A stretch of 41,519 bases of DNA from Campylobacterota bacterium (GTDB lineage: Bacteria > Campylobacterota > Campylobacteria > Campylobacterales > Sulfurimonadaceae), in contig JAUPLR010000067.1 in the NCBI GenBank assembly GCA_030836825.1, positions 1-41,519 of the forward strand, given 5' to 3'. Under the pieces are notes generated by a model. The model saw only the letters and a list, made by a program, of their open reading frames with translations, was not told the DNA's origin and made no database searches. Shown here piece after piece: positions 33,328 to 41,519 of this stretch (position 1 is its first letter; every line of letters starts with the position of its first letter). A program made the position numbers and the translations under genes.

Positions 33328-34124
33328 AACCTCTCGATCCAAAAATTATTATACGTTTGAGCAAAAAAGGGATCCCCAGAGAAGAATTCGAATCATTACT
33401 GCCAGAACCTAGCTCTTTGAGCCTTGAACTCTTAAGCGCTCAAGGACTGAGTTTGATTCTAAAAAATAATCTGTATTACCTTAGCAGCACCTACACAAAC
33501 GTTGAAGATACGCTCTTTTGTATTGTCGACGTTGAAACCAATGGTTCAAAGCCCTCTCGTGATCAGATCATCGAAGTTGGTGCTGTCAAACTGCGAAACG
33601 GCGTTATCATTGATACCTTTGAGCGCTTAGTATACACGACCGATATTTCAAAACAAATACAAGAGATTACCGGAATCAGCGTCCAACAAACTCTAAAGGC
33701 ACCTGCATTAGCCAAAGTGATGCATGAATTTAAGCTGTTTCTAGGAGATGCCGTTTTTGTAGGGCACGATGCAAAGTTTGATTATAATTTTGTATCCGCC
33801 ATGATGGAGCGTGTCGGATTGGAAGCATTGTTCAACCGATCATTGTGCACCATTGATCTGGCAGAGCGTACCATAGAGAGTGAGCGATATGGACTGGCCT
33901 ATCTAAACGAGCAACTGGAGCTCTACCGTGAAGCAACGCATCATCGCGCCCTCTCAGATGCCATGACAACGACCAAGCTTCTCAAGCGAACCTTGCCATT
34001 GATTCCTAAAACGATTCAGACATGCGAAGAATTAATCGGTTTTTCAAAAGAAGCGAAACGGCTTAAACGACCCAAGCCAACTCCGAAGAAAATCGACGAA
34101 AAAGAGCAAACCTACTCGCAGTAG
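33324..34124 (+). CDS. DnaQ-like DEDDh 3'-5' exonuclease
   Basis: This is a 266-residue protein with an exonuclease domain (about 62-230). Exo I is IVDVETNG with Asp69 and Glu71, Exo II is [11 protein letters not shown], and Exo III is [10 protein letters not shown] (His and Asp), so all five DEDDh residues appear present. A distinct N-terminal extension of about 60 residues ([12 protein letters not shown] and beyond) and a basic C-terminal tail (KRPKPTPKK) flank it. It could be the replicative proofreading subunit or a separate exonuclease; no polymerase gene is nearby. It starts at GTG, overlapping the trpF stop (GTGA), and its end overlaps accA by 13 bp. Confidence 0.87.
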   Translation: MKPLDPKIIIRLSKKGIPREEFESLLPEPSSLSLELLSAQGLSLILKNNLYYLSSTYTNVEDTLFCIVDVETNGSKPSRDQIIEVGAVKLRNGVIIDTFERLVYTTDISKQIQEITGISVQQTLKAPALAKVMHEFKLFLGDAVFVGHDAKFDYNFVSAMMERVGLEALFNRSLCTIDLAERTIESERYGLAYLNEQLELYREATHHRALSDAMTTTKLLKRTLPLIPKTIQTCEELIGFSKEAKRLKRPKPTPKKIDEKEQTYSQ

Positions 34125-35047
34125 CGTCCTGCACCCACGAGGCGCTTATAGCGCTTCTCGAGACGCTGTTCATCGCTGAGCTTTCGAAGATCCTCTATTT
34201 GCGCCATAAAATACGTTTTGATAGCTTCCGCGGCGCCTTCCTTGTCTCTGTGGGCACCAATCAACGGTTCAGGGATAATATCGTCAATCAAATCCAATGC
34301 CTTCAAATCGGCACTCGTAATTTTGAGCGCTTTCGTTGCCGCTTCTACTTTAGCCGGATCATTCCATAAAATAGCAGAACAGCCCTCCGGCGAGATAACG
34401 CTAAAGACAGAATAACGCATCATCGCGAGCTTATCGGCAACACCGATAGCCAAGGCGCCGCCGCTTCCGCCCTCACCAATAACGATCGAAACCGTAATGG
34501 TATTCAAATTCGACAGTTCCAAAAGATTTCGCGCAATCGCTTCGCTTTGGTTACGCTCTTCCGCCCCAAGCCCTGGGTACGCGCCTGGAGTGTCAATAAG
34601 CATCAACAGAGGTATTTTAAACTTTTCCGCCATCTTAGCGACGCGAAGCGCTTTACGGTACCCTTCTGGATTGGGCATACCAAAATTACGCTTGAGCTTG
34701 TTTTTGGTACCGCGCCCTTTTTGTTCCCCAATGACCATCACCCGTTCTTCACCGATATAGCCGACGTAGCAAACGATAGAAAGATCATCACGAAAATGAC
34801 GGTCTCCATGCAGTTCGTATTTTTTATCAAGCAACAAATTAATGTAATTAATAGCATACGGGCGGTCTTGATGACGCGCTAATTGCAATTCTTGATAAGG
34901 GGAGAGATTTGCGTAGGTTTTGGTGACTTCTTTTTCAAGATCACCTTTTAGGATTTCGACGGCATGATGATCGTAACGAATCTCCGCAGCGATTATATCC
35001 TCTTGGATCTGGCAAATCTTTTGTTCAAAATCAAGATACGTAGCCAA
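34112..35047 (-). CDS. accA: Acetyl-CoA carboxylase carboxyltransferase subunit alpha
   Basis: This is a 311-residue subunit that, with AccD, transfers CO2 from biotin to acetyl-CoA. It shows [36 protein letters not shown] (in parts), [15 protein letters not shown] and [13 protein letters not shown], the carboxyltransferase alpha core with its oxyanion glycine. Length is normal. It follows fabF by nine bases, as part of a fatty-acid synthesis cluster. Confidence 0.97.
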   Translation of the reverse strand: MATYLDFEQKICQIQEDIIAAEIRYDHHAVEILKGDLEKEVTKTYANLSPYQELQLARHQDRPYAINYINLLLDKKYELHGDRHFRDDLSIVCYVGYIGEERVMVIGEQKGRGTKNKLKRNFGMPNPEGYRKALRVAKMAEKFKIPLLMLIDTPGAYPGLGAEERNQSEAIARNLLELSNLNTITVSIVIGEGGSGGALAIGVADKLAMMRYSVFSVISPEGCSAILWNDPAKVEAATKALKITSADLKALDLIDDIIPEPLIGAHRDKEGAAEAIKTYFMAQIEDLRKLSDEQRLEKRYKRLVGAGRYCE

Positions 35048-35056
35048 TGGAAGCCT

Positions 35057-36274
35057 TTAGATTTTTTTGAAAATAACAACACCGTTCGTGCCGCCAAATC
35101 CAAATGAGTTGCTCATAATAATGTCCAACTCTGCTTTACGTGCAACATTAGGGACGATGTCCAAATCGCAATTTTCGTCAGCGTGCTCATAATTAATCGT
35201 TGGAGGAATAACACCATCGCGCATTGCCATGATACTGACAACCGCTTCAATACCGCCAGCAGCACCCAAACAATGACCCGTTTGCCCCTTAATTGAACTA
35301 ATCGGTGGGCAATTTTCTTTTCCGCCAAATGCCGCTTTGATGGCTGCGGTTTCATTCTTATCATTGGTAGGAGTACTGGTACCGTGCGCATTGATGTAAT
35401 CGATTTTTGGATTTCCTGCCATTCTTAGCGCTGCCTTCATCGCACGAAGAGGACCTTCAAAGCTTGGCGATGTAATGTGACTTGCATCACCGCTTTCTCC
35501 AAATCCAATCAACTCTGCATAAATACGTGCACCGCGAGCAATCGCAGCATCATACTCTTCCAAAACCAGCGCTGCGGCACCCTCACCCATCACAAATCCG
35601 TCACGCTGTGCATCAAAAGGGCGTGAGGCATGTTTTGGATCATCATTACGCGTACTCAATGCTTTCATAGACGCGAACCCACCGACACCAACACCCGTAA
35701 TCGCCGACTCAGCCGCAACTACCAACATTTGGTCTGCTCCGCCCGTCATAATCGTTTTTGCGGCTTCACTGATCCCATGCGTACCCGCAGCACATGCCGT
35801 TACACACGAAAGATTTGGACCCTGCAATCCATGATCAATGCTGACAAATCCGCCGAGCATATTCACCAATGCCCCAGGAATAAAGAAAGGAGAGATACGG
35901 CGCGCTCCTTTGGTTTCTAAGATAATAGAGCTTCGCTCGATCGAAGGAAGTCCCCCAATTCCGGATGCTGCACTGATCCCGAACCGCTCTTTGTCAAAAC
36001 CTTCCGGAAAGCCAGCATCGCCCATTGCTTCTTGCGCGGCCTTGATGCCAAGATGAATAAAGCGATCCGCCTTTTTAACTTCTCTTGCATCCATAACGGT
36101 TTCAGGATCAAAATTTTTAACTTCGCCGGCAATTTGAGCACTGTGTGTTGAGGGATCAAAAACCGTAATCCTATCAATACCGCATTCACCTTCACAGATA
36201 GCTTTAAATGAACTTTCTTTGTCATGACCTACTGCATTGATCATGCCCATGCCGGTTACTACTATTCGTTTCAC
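35057..36274 (-). CDS. fabF: 3-oxoacyl-ACP synthase II
   Basis: This is a 405-residue condensing enzyme that elongates acyl-ACP. The catalytic Cys161 is in CVTACAAGTHG, and the two histidines are in NAHGTSTP and GQTGHCLGAAG. The C-terminal SNSFGFGGTN is the standard thiolase-fold motif. Length is normal. It follows acpP by 121 bases containing a strong hairpin. Confidence 0.97.
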   Translation of the reverse strand: MKRIVVTGMGMINAVGHDKESSFKAICEGECGIDRITVFDPSTHSAQIAGEVKNFDPETVMDAREVKKADRFIHLGIKAAQEAMGDAGFPEGFDKERFGISAASGIGGLPSIERSSIILETKGARRISPFFIPGALVNMLGGFVSIDHGLQGPNLSCVTACAAGTHGISEAAKTIMTGGADQMLVVAAESAITGVGVGGFASMKALSTRNDDPKHASRPFDAQRDGFVMGEGAAALVLEEYDAAIARGARIYAELIGFGESGDASHITSPSFEGPLRAMKAALRMAGNPKIDYINAHGTSTPTNDKNETAAIKAAFGGKENCPPISSIKGQTGHCLGAAGGIEAVVSIMAMRDGVIPPTINYEHADENCDLDIVPNVARKAELDIIMSNSFGFGGTNGVVIFKKI

Positions 36275-36368
36275 ATTCTCTCCTGCTGATCGCTGATCTT
36301 AGATATTTCTTCGCCGGAATCCCATTCTAAAGAAAAAATATCTAAAGCCACATATAAAATGGCTGAGT

Positions 36369-36388
36369 ATCAAGGCACCGGCCTTGAT
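36369..36388 (-). terminator. Hairpin between acpP and fabF (possible attenuator)
   Basis: A perfect 8-bp stem with a 4-base loop starts eight bases past the acpP stop. On the minus strand it is not followed directly by T. A weaker GCCA/TGGC hairpin and a T-rich stretch come about 20-45 bases later. It may stabilise or partly terminate the acpP transcript. Confidence 0.5.
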
Positions 36389-36395
36389 AAAAGGA

Positions 36396-36626
36396 CTACT
36401 TTTTGCCTTCGATGTAATTGATTACATCTTGAACGGTTTGGATTTTTTCCGCTTCATCATCAGGAATTTCGATGTCGAATTTCTCTTCAAGAGCCATTAC
36501 CAATTCAACAACGTCAAGACTGTCTGCTCCAAGGTCTTCTACGAATTTAGAATCCGCTTTGACTTCGTCAGGGTTAACACTTAGTTGTTCAACAACTACT
36601 TCTTTAATATCTTCCAATAGCGCCAT
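36396..36626 (-). CDS. acpP: Acyl carrier protein
   Basis: This is a 76-residue acidic four-helix protein that carries growing acyl chains. The phosphopantetheine attachment serine is in [11 protein letters not shown] (about 34-44). Length and charge are typical. AGGAG precedes the ATG, and a perfect TATAAT at 36661-36666 gives it its own promoter. Confidence 0.98.
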   Translation of the reverse strand: MALLEDIKEVVVEQLSVNPDEVKADSKFVEDLGADSLDVVELVMALEEKFDIEIPDDEAEKIQTVQDVINYIEGKK

Positions 36627-36660
36627 AATAGCTCCTGTTTTAATGAGTAAAATCGTGGAA

Positions 36661-36666
36661 ATTATA
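36661..36666 (-). promoter_or_regulatory. -10 box of acpP
   Basis: A perfect TATAAT on the minus strand lies 35 bases before the acpP start, in the gap after fabG. Confidence 0.55.
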
Positions 36667-36708
36667 ACATATTTAGCTTAAGTGGCAAAACATTGCCCTT
36701 AAGACTTT

Positions 36709-37452
36709 TTACATGAACATTCCGCCGTTGGCTTTCAGGGTCTCGCCCGTAATGTAACTCGCATGATCGCTCAATAAAAAAGCAGTCGCTTCCGCCACTT
36801 CTTTAGGCTCACCAAAACGCCCCATCGGAATTTTTGCCGTGAAGGAGGCTTTAATCTCATCGCCAAGGACATCCGTCATGTCCGTTGCGATAAAGCCCGG
36901 TGTCACCGTATTGTAACGTATGCCGCTGGTTGCCGCTTCTTGGGCAAAGCTTTTTGTCATTGCAATCACACCACCCTTGGAAGCCGCATAATTTGTTTGA
37001 CCTGCATTACCTGTTTCCCCAACAATGGAGGCGATGTTGACGATTGCGCCAAATTTTTGCTTGCGCATCGCTTTAAACGCCTCGCGACAGCCCACGAACG
37101 CTGAGAGCAAGTTGGCATTGATAACCGCCATAAAATCTTCACTTTTCATACGAAGAGACAAACCGTCTTTGGTAATTCCCGCATTGTTAACCAAATACGA
37201 GAGCGCACCATCCGCATCTACGATCGTTTTGATCGCATCCACAAAGGCAGCTTCATCGCTCACGTCAAATCCGATAACCGCCGCGGTCCCCCCTGCCGCT
37301 TCAATCTCTGCCTTGATCGCATCCGCTGCATCCGCACCGCTACGGTAGTTTATCCATACTTTTAGACCATAACCCGCCAACACACGCGCTACTTCTGCCC
37401 CAATTCCTCGGCTTGACCCCGTTACCAATACATTTTTACCCGTGAACTTCAT
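36709..37452 (-). CDS. fabG: 3-oxoacyl-ACP reductase
   Basis: This is a 247-residue NADPH-dependent short-chain dehydrogenase that reduces beta-ketoacyl-ACP. The cofactor loop GSSRGIGAEVA (about 12-22), NNAGIT, the catalytic Ser in IASIVGETG, and YAASKGG (Tyr/Lys) are all in place. The C-terminal NGGMFM is typical for FabG. It follows gpmI by 14 bases and precedes acpP. Confidence 0.96.
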   Translation of the reverse strand: MKFTGKNVLVTGSSRGIGAEVARVLAGYGLKVWINYRSGADAADAIKAEIEAAGGTAAVIGFDVSDEAAFVDAIKTIVDADGALSYLVNNAGITKDGLSLRMKSEDFMAVINANLLSAFVGCREAFKAMRKQKFGAIVNIASIVGETGNAGQTNYAASKGGVIAMTKSFAQEAATSGIRYNTVTPGFIATDMTDVLGDEIKASFTAKIPMGRFGEPKEVAEATAFLLSDHASYITGETLKANGGMFM

Positions 37453-37466
37453 CTGATTCCTTTTAT

Positions 37467-38942
37467 TTAAATAAGCGCCTGATCCATCTCTGAGGGTTTT
37501 TCAATCCCCATAAGTTTTAAAACGGTAGGTGCGACATTGTTCAGCGCCCCCGGATGAACCTCCTTGATCTCGTCGTCCACGACAAAACACCATACTTTGC
37601 CCACCGTATGATTTGTCAAAATATTTCCTGCATCATCGCGCATCTCTTCACAGTTTCCATGATCGGAGGTAATCACCACAGAATAGTCATTACGTTTACT
37701 GGCTTCAAGTATCCGTGAGAGTTCAGTATCAACGGCCTCTACTGCACGAATCGCCGCTTCATAATTACCGGTGTGTCCTACCATATCGCCATTCGCAAAG
37801 TTAACGACTACGAAATCATATCCCTCATCCATTGCTTTGACGACTGCATTACCTACCTCGGGAGCACTCATAGAGGGTTGCATATCGTAGGTTTTAACCT
37901 GAGGGCTGGGGATAAGCACGCGTGTTTCATTTTCATACGGCTCTTCGATACCGCCATTAAAGAAAAAAGTAACATGGGCATATTTTTCCGTCTCTGCCGT
38001 ATGAAACTGGCGCAAACCGGCATGCGAAAGCACTTGGGCCAAAGTATTAACAGGCGCGTCTTTTGGAAACAGCACCGGAAGCGAAAGATTTTTATCGTAC
38101 TGCGTCATCGTGGCTAAATGGATTGAAACATACGTACGTTCAAACCCTTTAAATTCAGGGTCTCCCAATGCCACCGCGAGTTGGCGCATGCGATCACTAC
38201 GAAAGTTAAGCGTTAAGACCCCATCCCCTTCGCTAAATCCTTCATACCCATCAAAAGCGCACGGAGTAATAAATTCATCCGTTTCCCCTTTTGCATACGC
38301 ATTTTCAATATAATCAGCGACACTTTGTTCACTTTTTGGATGAGCCGATACGATTGCATCGTACCCTTTTTGCACACGATCCCAACGATTATCGCGATCC
38401 ATGGCATAAAAACGTCCGCCAAGAGTGGCTATTTTGATATTTTTCCCGCCATGCGCAAGCACCGTTTGCAAAAAAAGCAGTGCCGATGTCGGAGCTACGT
38501 CACGTCCATCGGTAATAAGATGAAGCCATACTTCACGACCCGCAGTGGCGGCAAGTTCGGCCACGCCCAGCAAATGATCAATATGAGAATGGACACCGCC
38601 ATCGCTCATAAGAGCAATCAAGTGCAATCGATTCGAAGCTTTCAGCAACGTCGCAAACGGGACATTGCGCGCGAAACTCCCATCTTCGAGTGCCAATGAA
38701 ATTTTGACCAAATCTTGATACAAAACTCGACCGCTTCCGATGCTCATGTGCCCAACTTCAGAGTTTCCCATTTGTCCCTCCGGCAGTCCGACGCTAAGAC
38801 CCGAGGTGTCGATTAGAGCATGCGGTACTTCTTTAAACAACCTATCATAGGTCGGTTTTTTGGCCGCGGTAAAGGCATTAAAATCGTGTTTTGGAGAGTA
38901 CCCGATCCCATCAGTAATGACTAAAACCGTTTTTTTTCTCAA
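37467..38942 (-). CDS. gpmI: 2,3-bisphosphoglycerate-independent phosphoglycerate mutase
   Basis: This is a 491-residue manganese-dependent glycolytic enzyme. Metal-binding ITDGIGY (about 9-15), the phosphoserine loop MGNSEVGH (about 58-65, Ser61), LITDGRDVAP, and TSDHGNCEEM are intact. The frame extends to a TTG at 38963, but the TTG at 38942 has AAGGAG about five bases upstream and gives the expected RKKTVLVITDG start, so it is preferred. Length fits the family. Confidence 0.95.
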   Translation of the reverse strand: MRKKTVLVITDGIGYSPKHDFNAFTAAKKPTYDRLFKEVPHALIDTSGLSVGLPEGQMGNSEVGHMSIGSGRVLYQDLVKISLALEDGSFARNVPFATLLKASNRLHLIALMSDGGVHSHIDHLLGVAELAATAGREVWLHLITDGRDVAPTSALLFLQTVLAHGGKNIKIATLGGRFYAMDRDNRWDRVQKGYDAIVSAHPKSEQSVADYIENAYAKGETDEFITPCAFDGYEGFSEGDGVLTLNFRSDRMRQLAVALGDPEFKGFERTYVSIHLATMTQYDKNLSLPVLFPKDAPVNTLAQVLSHAGLRQFHTAETEKYAHVTFFFNGGIEEPYENETRVLIPSPQVKTYDMQPSMSAPEVGNAVVKAMDEGYDFVVVNFANGDMVGHTGNYEAAIRAVEAVDTELSRILEASKRNDYSVVITSDHGNCEEMRDDAGNILTNHTVGKVWCFVVDDEIKEVHPGALNNVAPTVLKLMGIEKPSEMDQALI

Positions 38943-39034
38943 AACTTCTCCTTGTTTAATCAAACTTTTTGCCGATTATATTAGAATATCACTTTTGCAT
39001 TGCTTTACATTCCGAACACAAAGAGTCCGCTAAT

Positions 39035-40093
39035 ATGTTACACTGGTTATACACAACGTTCGGCATTAACTTGTTTCATTACATTACCTTGCGTGCAGGG
39101 GTGGCTTTTTTCATCGGTCTCTTCTTGACCATGTTTCTACTGCCGCGCTTTATTGCTTGGGCACAAAAATCAAGCCGCGTTCAGCCAATCAATGAATACG
39201 TCAGTGCCCACCAAGGCAAAGCGAAAACCCCTACGATGGGCGGCATTATCTTCGTTTTTTCAACGGTTATTGCCTCCTTATTGACCGTGAACATCTCCAA
39301 TCCGTATGTCATCGGCGGACTTCTTACTCTTATTTTTTATGCGTATATCGGCTTTACCGATGACTGGGGAAAAATTCGCGGTGCAAACAATTTAGCAGGG
39401 TTAAGCGCCCGTTCTAAAATGCTGTTGCAGATCTTTTTTGGTCTTGCAATCGGTATTTTTTTAATCACCGTCGCAAAACTTGAAACCGGTTTTTACGTCC
39501 CTTTTATGAAAAAAAGCCTTTTTGATATGGGTGATTTCAGTATTGCCTTTTGGGTATTGGTCATTATCGCGACTTCCAATGCGGTCAATTTGACCGATGG
39601 GCTGGACGGATTGGCAACCGTCCCCTCTATCTTTGCGCTTCTCTCTCTTAGCGTCATTGTCTACATCGTGGGAAATGCCGCATTGGCCCACTATCTCCTC
39701 ATGCCAAAGATTCCTGCGGGGGAAGTGGTTATTATTGCCATGGCGCTGATCGGATCGTTGCTGGGATTCTTGTGGTTCAACTGCCATCCGGCGCAAGTTT
39801 TTATGGGGGACAGCGGATCGTTAACGCTGGGTGCATTTATCGCCTATATGGCGATCATCAGTAAAAGCGAAATTTTGCTCGTCCTCATCGGACTCATTTT
39901 CGTTATCGAAACCATCTCGGTTATTGTCCAAGTAGGAAGTTACAAACTGCGTAAAAAACGGGTCTTTTTGATGGCGCCGATTCACCATCACTTTGAGCTG
40001 AAACAATGGGCAGAGAATAAGATTATTGTCCGTTTTTGGATCATTGCGCTATTGTCCAATATTCTCGCCATCATCACGCTAAAGATCCGTTAA
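39035..40093 (+). CDS. mraY: Phospho-N-acetylmuramoyl-pentapeptide-transferase
   Basis: This is a 352-residue inner-membrane enzyme making lipid I of peptidoglycan. It has about ten membrane segments. The catalytic aspartates are in FTDDWGK, NLTDGLDGL and FMGDSGSL, and the cytosolic PIHHHFE motif is near the C-terminus. The ATG at 39035 gives the normal start; earlier codons fall in the promoter region shared with gpmI. It overlaps murD by one base. Confidence 0.97.
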   Translation: MLHWLYTTFGINLFHYITLRAGVAFFIGLFLTMFLLPRFIAWAQKSSRVQPINEYVSAHQGKAKTPTMGGIIFVFSTVIASLLTVNISNPYVIGGLLTLIFYAYIGFTDDWGKIRGANNLAGLSARSKMLLQIFFGLAIGIFLITVAKLETGFYVPFMKKSLFDMGDFSIAFWVLVIIATSNAVNLTDGLDGLATVPSIFALLSLSVIVYIVGNAALAHYLLMPKIPAGEVVIIAMALIGSLLGFLWFNCHPAQVFMGDSGSLTLGAFIAYMAIISKSEILLVLIGLIFVIETISVIVQVGSYKLRKKRVFLMAPIHHHFELKQWAENKIIVRFWIIALLSNILAIITLKIR

Positions 40094-41301
40094 TGCAGCG
40101 TCCAAATATCGCCTGTTTTGGGTATGGTAAAACAACGCGTGCCATTGCAAAAGCATACGGACCCTGTACGTTTTTCGATGACAAAATCACGAAACCGTTT
40201 ACCGACGAAGAAGGCAATAAACTCAAACCGATTGGCGAATTTGACACACGTTCTTTTGCCCATGAAATTCCCTCTCCCGGATTCCCGCCATCGCATCCGC
40301 TCATCCAAAAAGCATCTCATCTCATCAGTGAATACGATTTTTTTGCCCCAGAAATGCCTTTTTCCATCTGGATCAGCGGAACCAACGGTAAAACGACGAC
40401 GACACAAATGGTTGAGCACCTCCTTGCCGATAAGGGAGCTATTAGCGGTGGCAATATCGGCACTCCGCTCGCCGAAATGTCTCTTGATGCGCCGCTGTGG
40501 ATCTTAGAAACCAGTTCGTTTAGTATGCACTACAACAAGATCGCACGCCCCAACATCTACGCTCTGCTTCCCGTAACACCCGACCATGTCAGCTGGCACG
40601 GAAGCATGGAAGCCTATTACGAAGCGAAACTAAAACCTCTCTCACAGATGAAAGAAGGCGAGGCAATCATCCTGCCTAAAATGTTTGCCGATGTTCCAAC
40701 AAAAGGCTTTAAAATCCTCTATGAAACCGAACACGATTTAGCTGAGTATTTTGGTTTTGACGTTAGCCGCATAAAGTTCAAAGGGGCATTTTTGATGGAT
40801 GCTCTGATCGCCATGGGAATTGATAAAATCCTCTATGACCGATGTGATTACGACAAAATCAACGCTTTCATCCTCGACCCTCATCGCCAAGAGGAGTTTC
40901 GCGATGCGAGTAATCGCCTGTGGATCAATGATTCCAAAGCAACCAACATCGACGCAACACTCGCAGCGTGCCGTACCTATGCTGATGCCACTCTCCACCT
41001 CATTCTAGGTGGTGATGATAAAGGGGTAAATCTCGAGGAACTCTTTGTTCCGCTCAAGGCGTATGATGTTCACGTTTACGCTATTGGGTCAAATGCCTTA
41101 CGGCTAGAGGACCTTTGCTTGCAATACGCCATTCCCTGCACCCTTTGCCATACTCTTGATGTGGCAGTTGAGCAAATCAGCAAGGCGCACACCAAACAGA
41201 CAATCGCTATGCTCTCACCGGCTGCGGCAAGTCTCGATCAATTCAGCTCGTATGCGCAGCGCGGAAATCTGTTTAAACAGCTTGCAATGGCGACAAAATA
41301 G
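40093..41301 (+). CDS. murD: UDP-N-acetylmuramoylalanine-D-glutamate ligase
   Basis: This is a 402-residue Mur ligase adding D-Glu to the peptidoglycan precursor. The P-loop is SGTNGKTTTTQ, TPDHVSWHGS is conserved, and WINDSKATN is the ADP-ribose-binding motif. It is shorter than the E. coli enzyme (438) in its N-terminal domain, as is usual in this phylum. It starts at TAATG, sharing a base with the mraY stop. mraY-murD forms a small cluster separate from the rest of the division/cell-wall genes. Confidence 0.95.
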   Translation: MQRPNIACFGYGKTTRAIAKAYGPCTFFDDKITKPFTDEEGNKLKPIGEFDTRSFAHEIPSPGFPPSHPLIQKASHLISEYDFFAPEMPFSIWISGTNGKTTTTQMVEHLLADKGAISGGNIGTPLAEMSLDAPLWILETSSFSMHYNKIARPNIYALLPVTPDHVSWHGSMEAYYEAKLKPLSQMKEGEAIILPKMFADVPTKGFKILYETEHDLAEYFGFDVSRIKFKGAFLMDALIAMGIDKILYDRCDYDKINAFILDPHRQEEFRDASNRLWINDSKATNIDATLAACRTYADATLHLILGGDDKGVNLEELFVPLKAYDVHVYAIGSNALRLEDLCLQYAIPCTLCHTLDVAVEQISKAHTKQTIAMLSPAAASLDQFSSYAQRGNLFKQLAMATK

Positions 41302-41305
41302 CCTT

Positions 41306-41325
41306 TAAGCTTATTTTTAAGCTTA
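41306..41325. repeat. AT-rich palindrome between murD and tRNA-Phe
   Basis: TAAGCTT and AAGCTTA form a 7-bp stem around a T-rich loop, five bases after the murD stop. With no T tail after it, its role as a terminator is uncertain; it lies just upstream of the tRNA promoter. Confidence 0.35.
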
Positions 41326-41331
41326 CGTGGC

Positions 41332-41337
41332 TACAAT
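41332..41337 (+). promoter_or_regulatory. -10 box of the tRNA-Phe gene
   Basis: TACAAT lies 23 bases before the mature tRNA 5' end, predicting a short 5' leader. Confidence 0.45.
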
Positions 41338-41354
41338 TGCAGTCCACAAAACGT

Positions 41355-41430
41355 GGCTAATTAGCTCAGTCGGTAGAGCAGTAGACTGAAAATCTGCGTG
41401 TCCTTGGTTCGATTCCGAGATTAGCCACCA
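41355..41430 (+). tRNA. tRNA-Phe (anticodon GAA)
   Basis: This is a 76-nt cloverleaf. The 7-bp acceptor stem (GGCTAAT with ATTAGCC) carries an encoded A-CCA end. The D-arm is TAGCTCAGTCGGTAGAGC. The anticodon loop CTGAAAA has GAA closed by a 5-bp stem with one U-G pair. The T-arm has GGTTCGATTCC. The D-loop and T-arm are very close to E. coli tRNA-Phe. Confidence 0.97.
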
Positions 41431-41471
41431 CCCTACCCAAATCTTCTAAGTCAATCCCATTTAAACCATGC

Positions 41472-41477
41472 TATAAT
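41472..41477 (+). promoter_or_regulatory. -10 box of the gene entering at the window end
   Basis: A perfect TATAAT predicts transcription from about 41484 and a leader of about 24 nt with AAAGGGG before an ATG. Confidence 0.6.
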
Positions 41478-41507
41478 TTTCTCAATAAACAAATCAAAGG
41501 GGATGTT

Positions 41508-41519
41508 ATGACAATGACA
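41508..41519 (+). CDS. First codons of a gene truncated by the window end
   Basis: An ATG with AAAGGGG about seven bases upstream and a TATAAT promoter opens a frame (MTMT) that leaves the window. Nothing can be said of its product. Confidence 0.5.

Noticed and set aside
41306-41325. Intrinsic terminator of murD
   Set aside because: The palindrome is AT-rich and its T run lies in the loop, not after the stem, so it was listed only as a repeat.

Overview
The window reads as chromosomal DNA of a Campylobacterota (epsilonproteobacterial) organism, most likely a free-living Sulfuricurvum/Sulfurimonas-type bacterium. This is inferred from the gene families, the densely overlapping operons, the many TATAAT-type -10 boxes without a clear -35, and the moderate GC content. 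No search was run. Nearly everything is core housekeeping. One small accessory patch (about 17.4-18.7 kb) holds toxin-antitoxin genes, a chimeric antitoxin-like gene and dispersed palindromic repeats.

Layout. 0-0.7 kb: a MazF-type toxin-antitoxin pair with its own promoter and terminator. 0.8-3.6 kb: a Ktr potassium uptake operon (ktrB, ktrA) overlapping a secreted polysaccharide deacetylase. 3.5-5.7 kb: a small hypothetical gene, a secreted rhodanese and a membrane diguanylate cyclase. 5.7-8.5 kb (minus strand): a translation-flavoured operon of YbiT-type ABC-F ATPase, a DUF5718-like protein and a SUI1/YciH protein. 8.6-9.2 kb: two small RNA-binding proteins (RRM and S4). 9.3-14.5 kb: one long run ctpA-purC-purS-purQ-SH3 protein-plsC-crcB. 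14.4-17.4 kb (minus): a lone ABC ATPase, proA, and a membrane-anchored REC-HPt protein. 17.4-18.7 kb (minus): vapBC, a HigA-like chimera and repeats. 18.7-21.2 kb (minus): grpE-dnaK without hrcA, whose promoter overlaps a HAIR-like (HspR) operator. 21.3-24.5 kb: a DASS anion transporter, an AsmA-like protein and comF. 24.5-29.7 kb: lepA, galU, prs, argJ and rpmB. 29.8-32.0 kb: a two-gene HDOD / STAS-REC-STAS-CheX signalling module. 32.1-34.1 kb: rpe-trpF-exonuclease. 34.1-38.9 kb (minus): accA, fabF, acpP, fabG and gpmI. 39.0-41.3 kb: mraY and murD, then tRNA-Phe and the first codons of one more gene.

How the genes fit together. Fatty-acid synthesis (accA, fabF, acpP, fabG) feeds phospholipid acylation (plsC). 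PRPP synthase, purC/S/Q and trpF share nucleotide and tryptophan precursors. galU, mraY and murD serve the envelope. lepA, rpmB, ybiT and the SUI1 protein act on the ribosome. Tandem genes typically overlap by 1-4 bases (translational coupling), and all six convergent gene pairs abut or overlap at their 3' ends.

The most interesting items are the HDOD-CheX pair, with an apparently intact CheX phosphatase signature fused to STAS and degenerate receiver-like domains; the chimeric HigA bracketed by 19-bp repeats; the HAIR-like operator at grpE-dnaK; the unexplained ktrB start (a good ribosome binding site leads to an ACG codon); a perfectly symmetric -10 element serving two divergent genes; and the REC-HPt protein whose histidine is out of register. 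I found no CRISPR array, prophage or insertion sequence.
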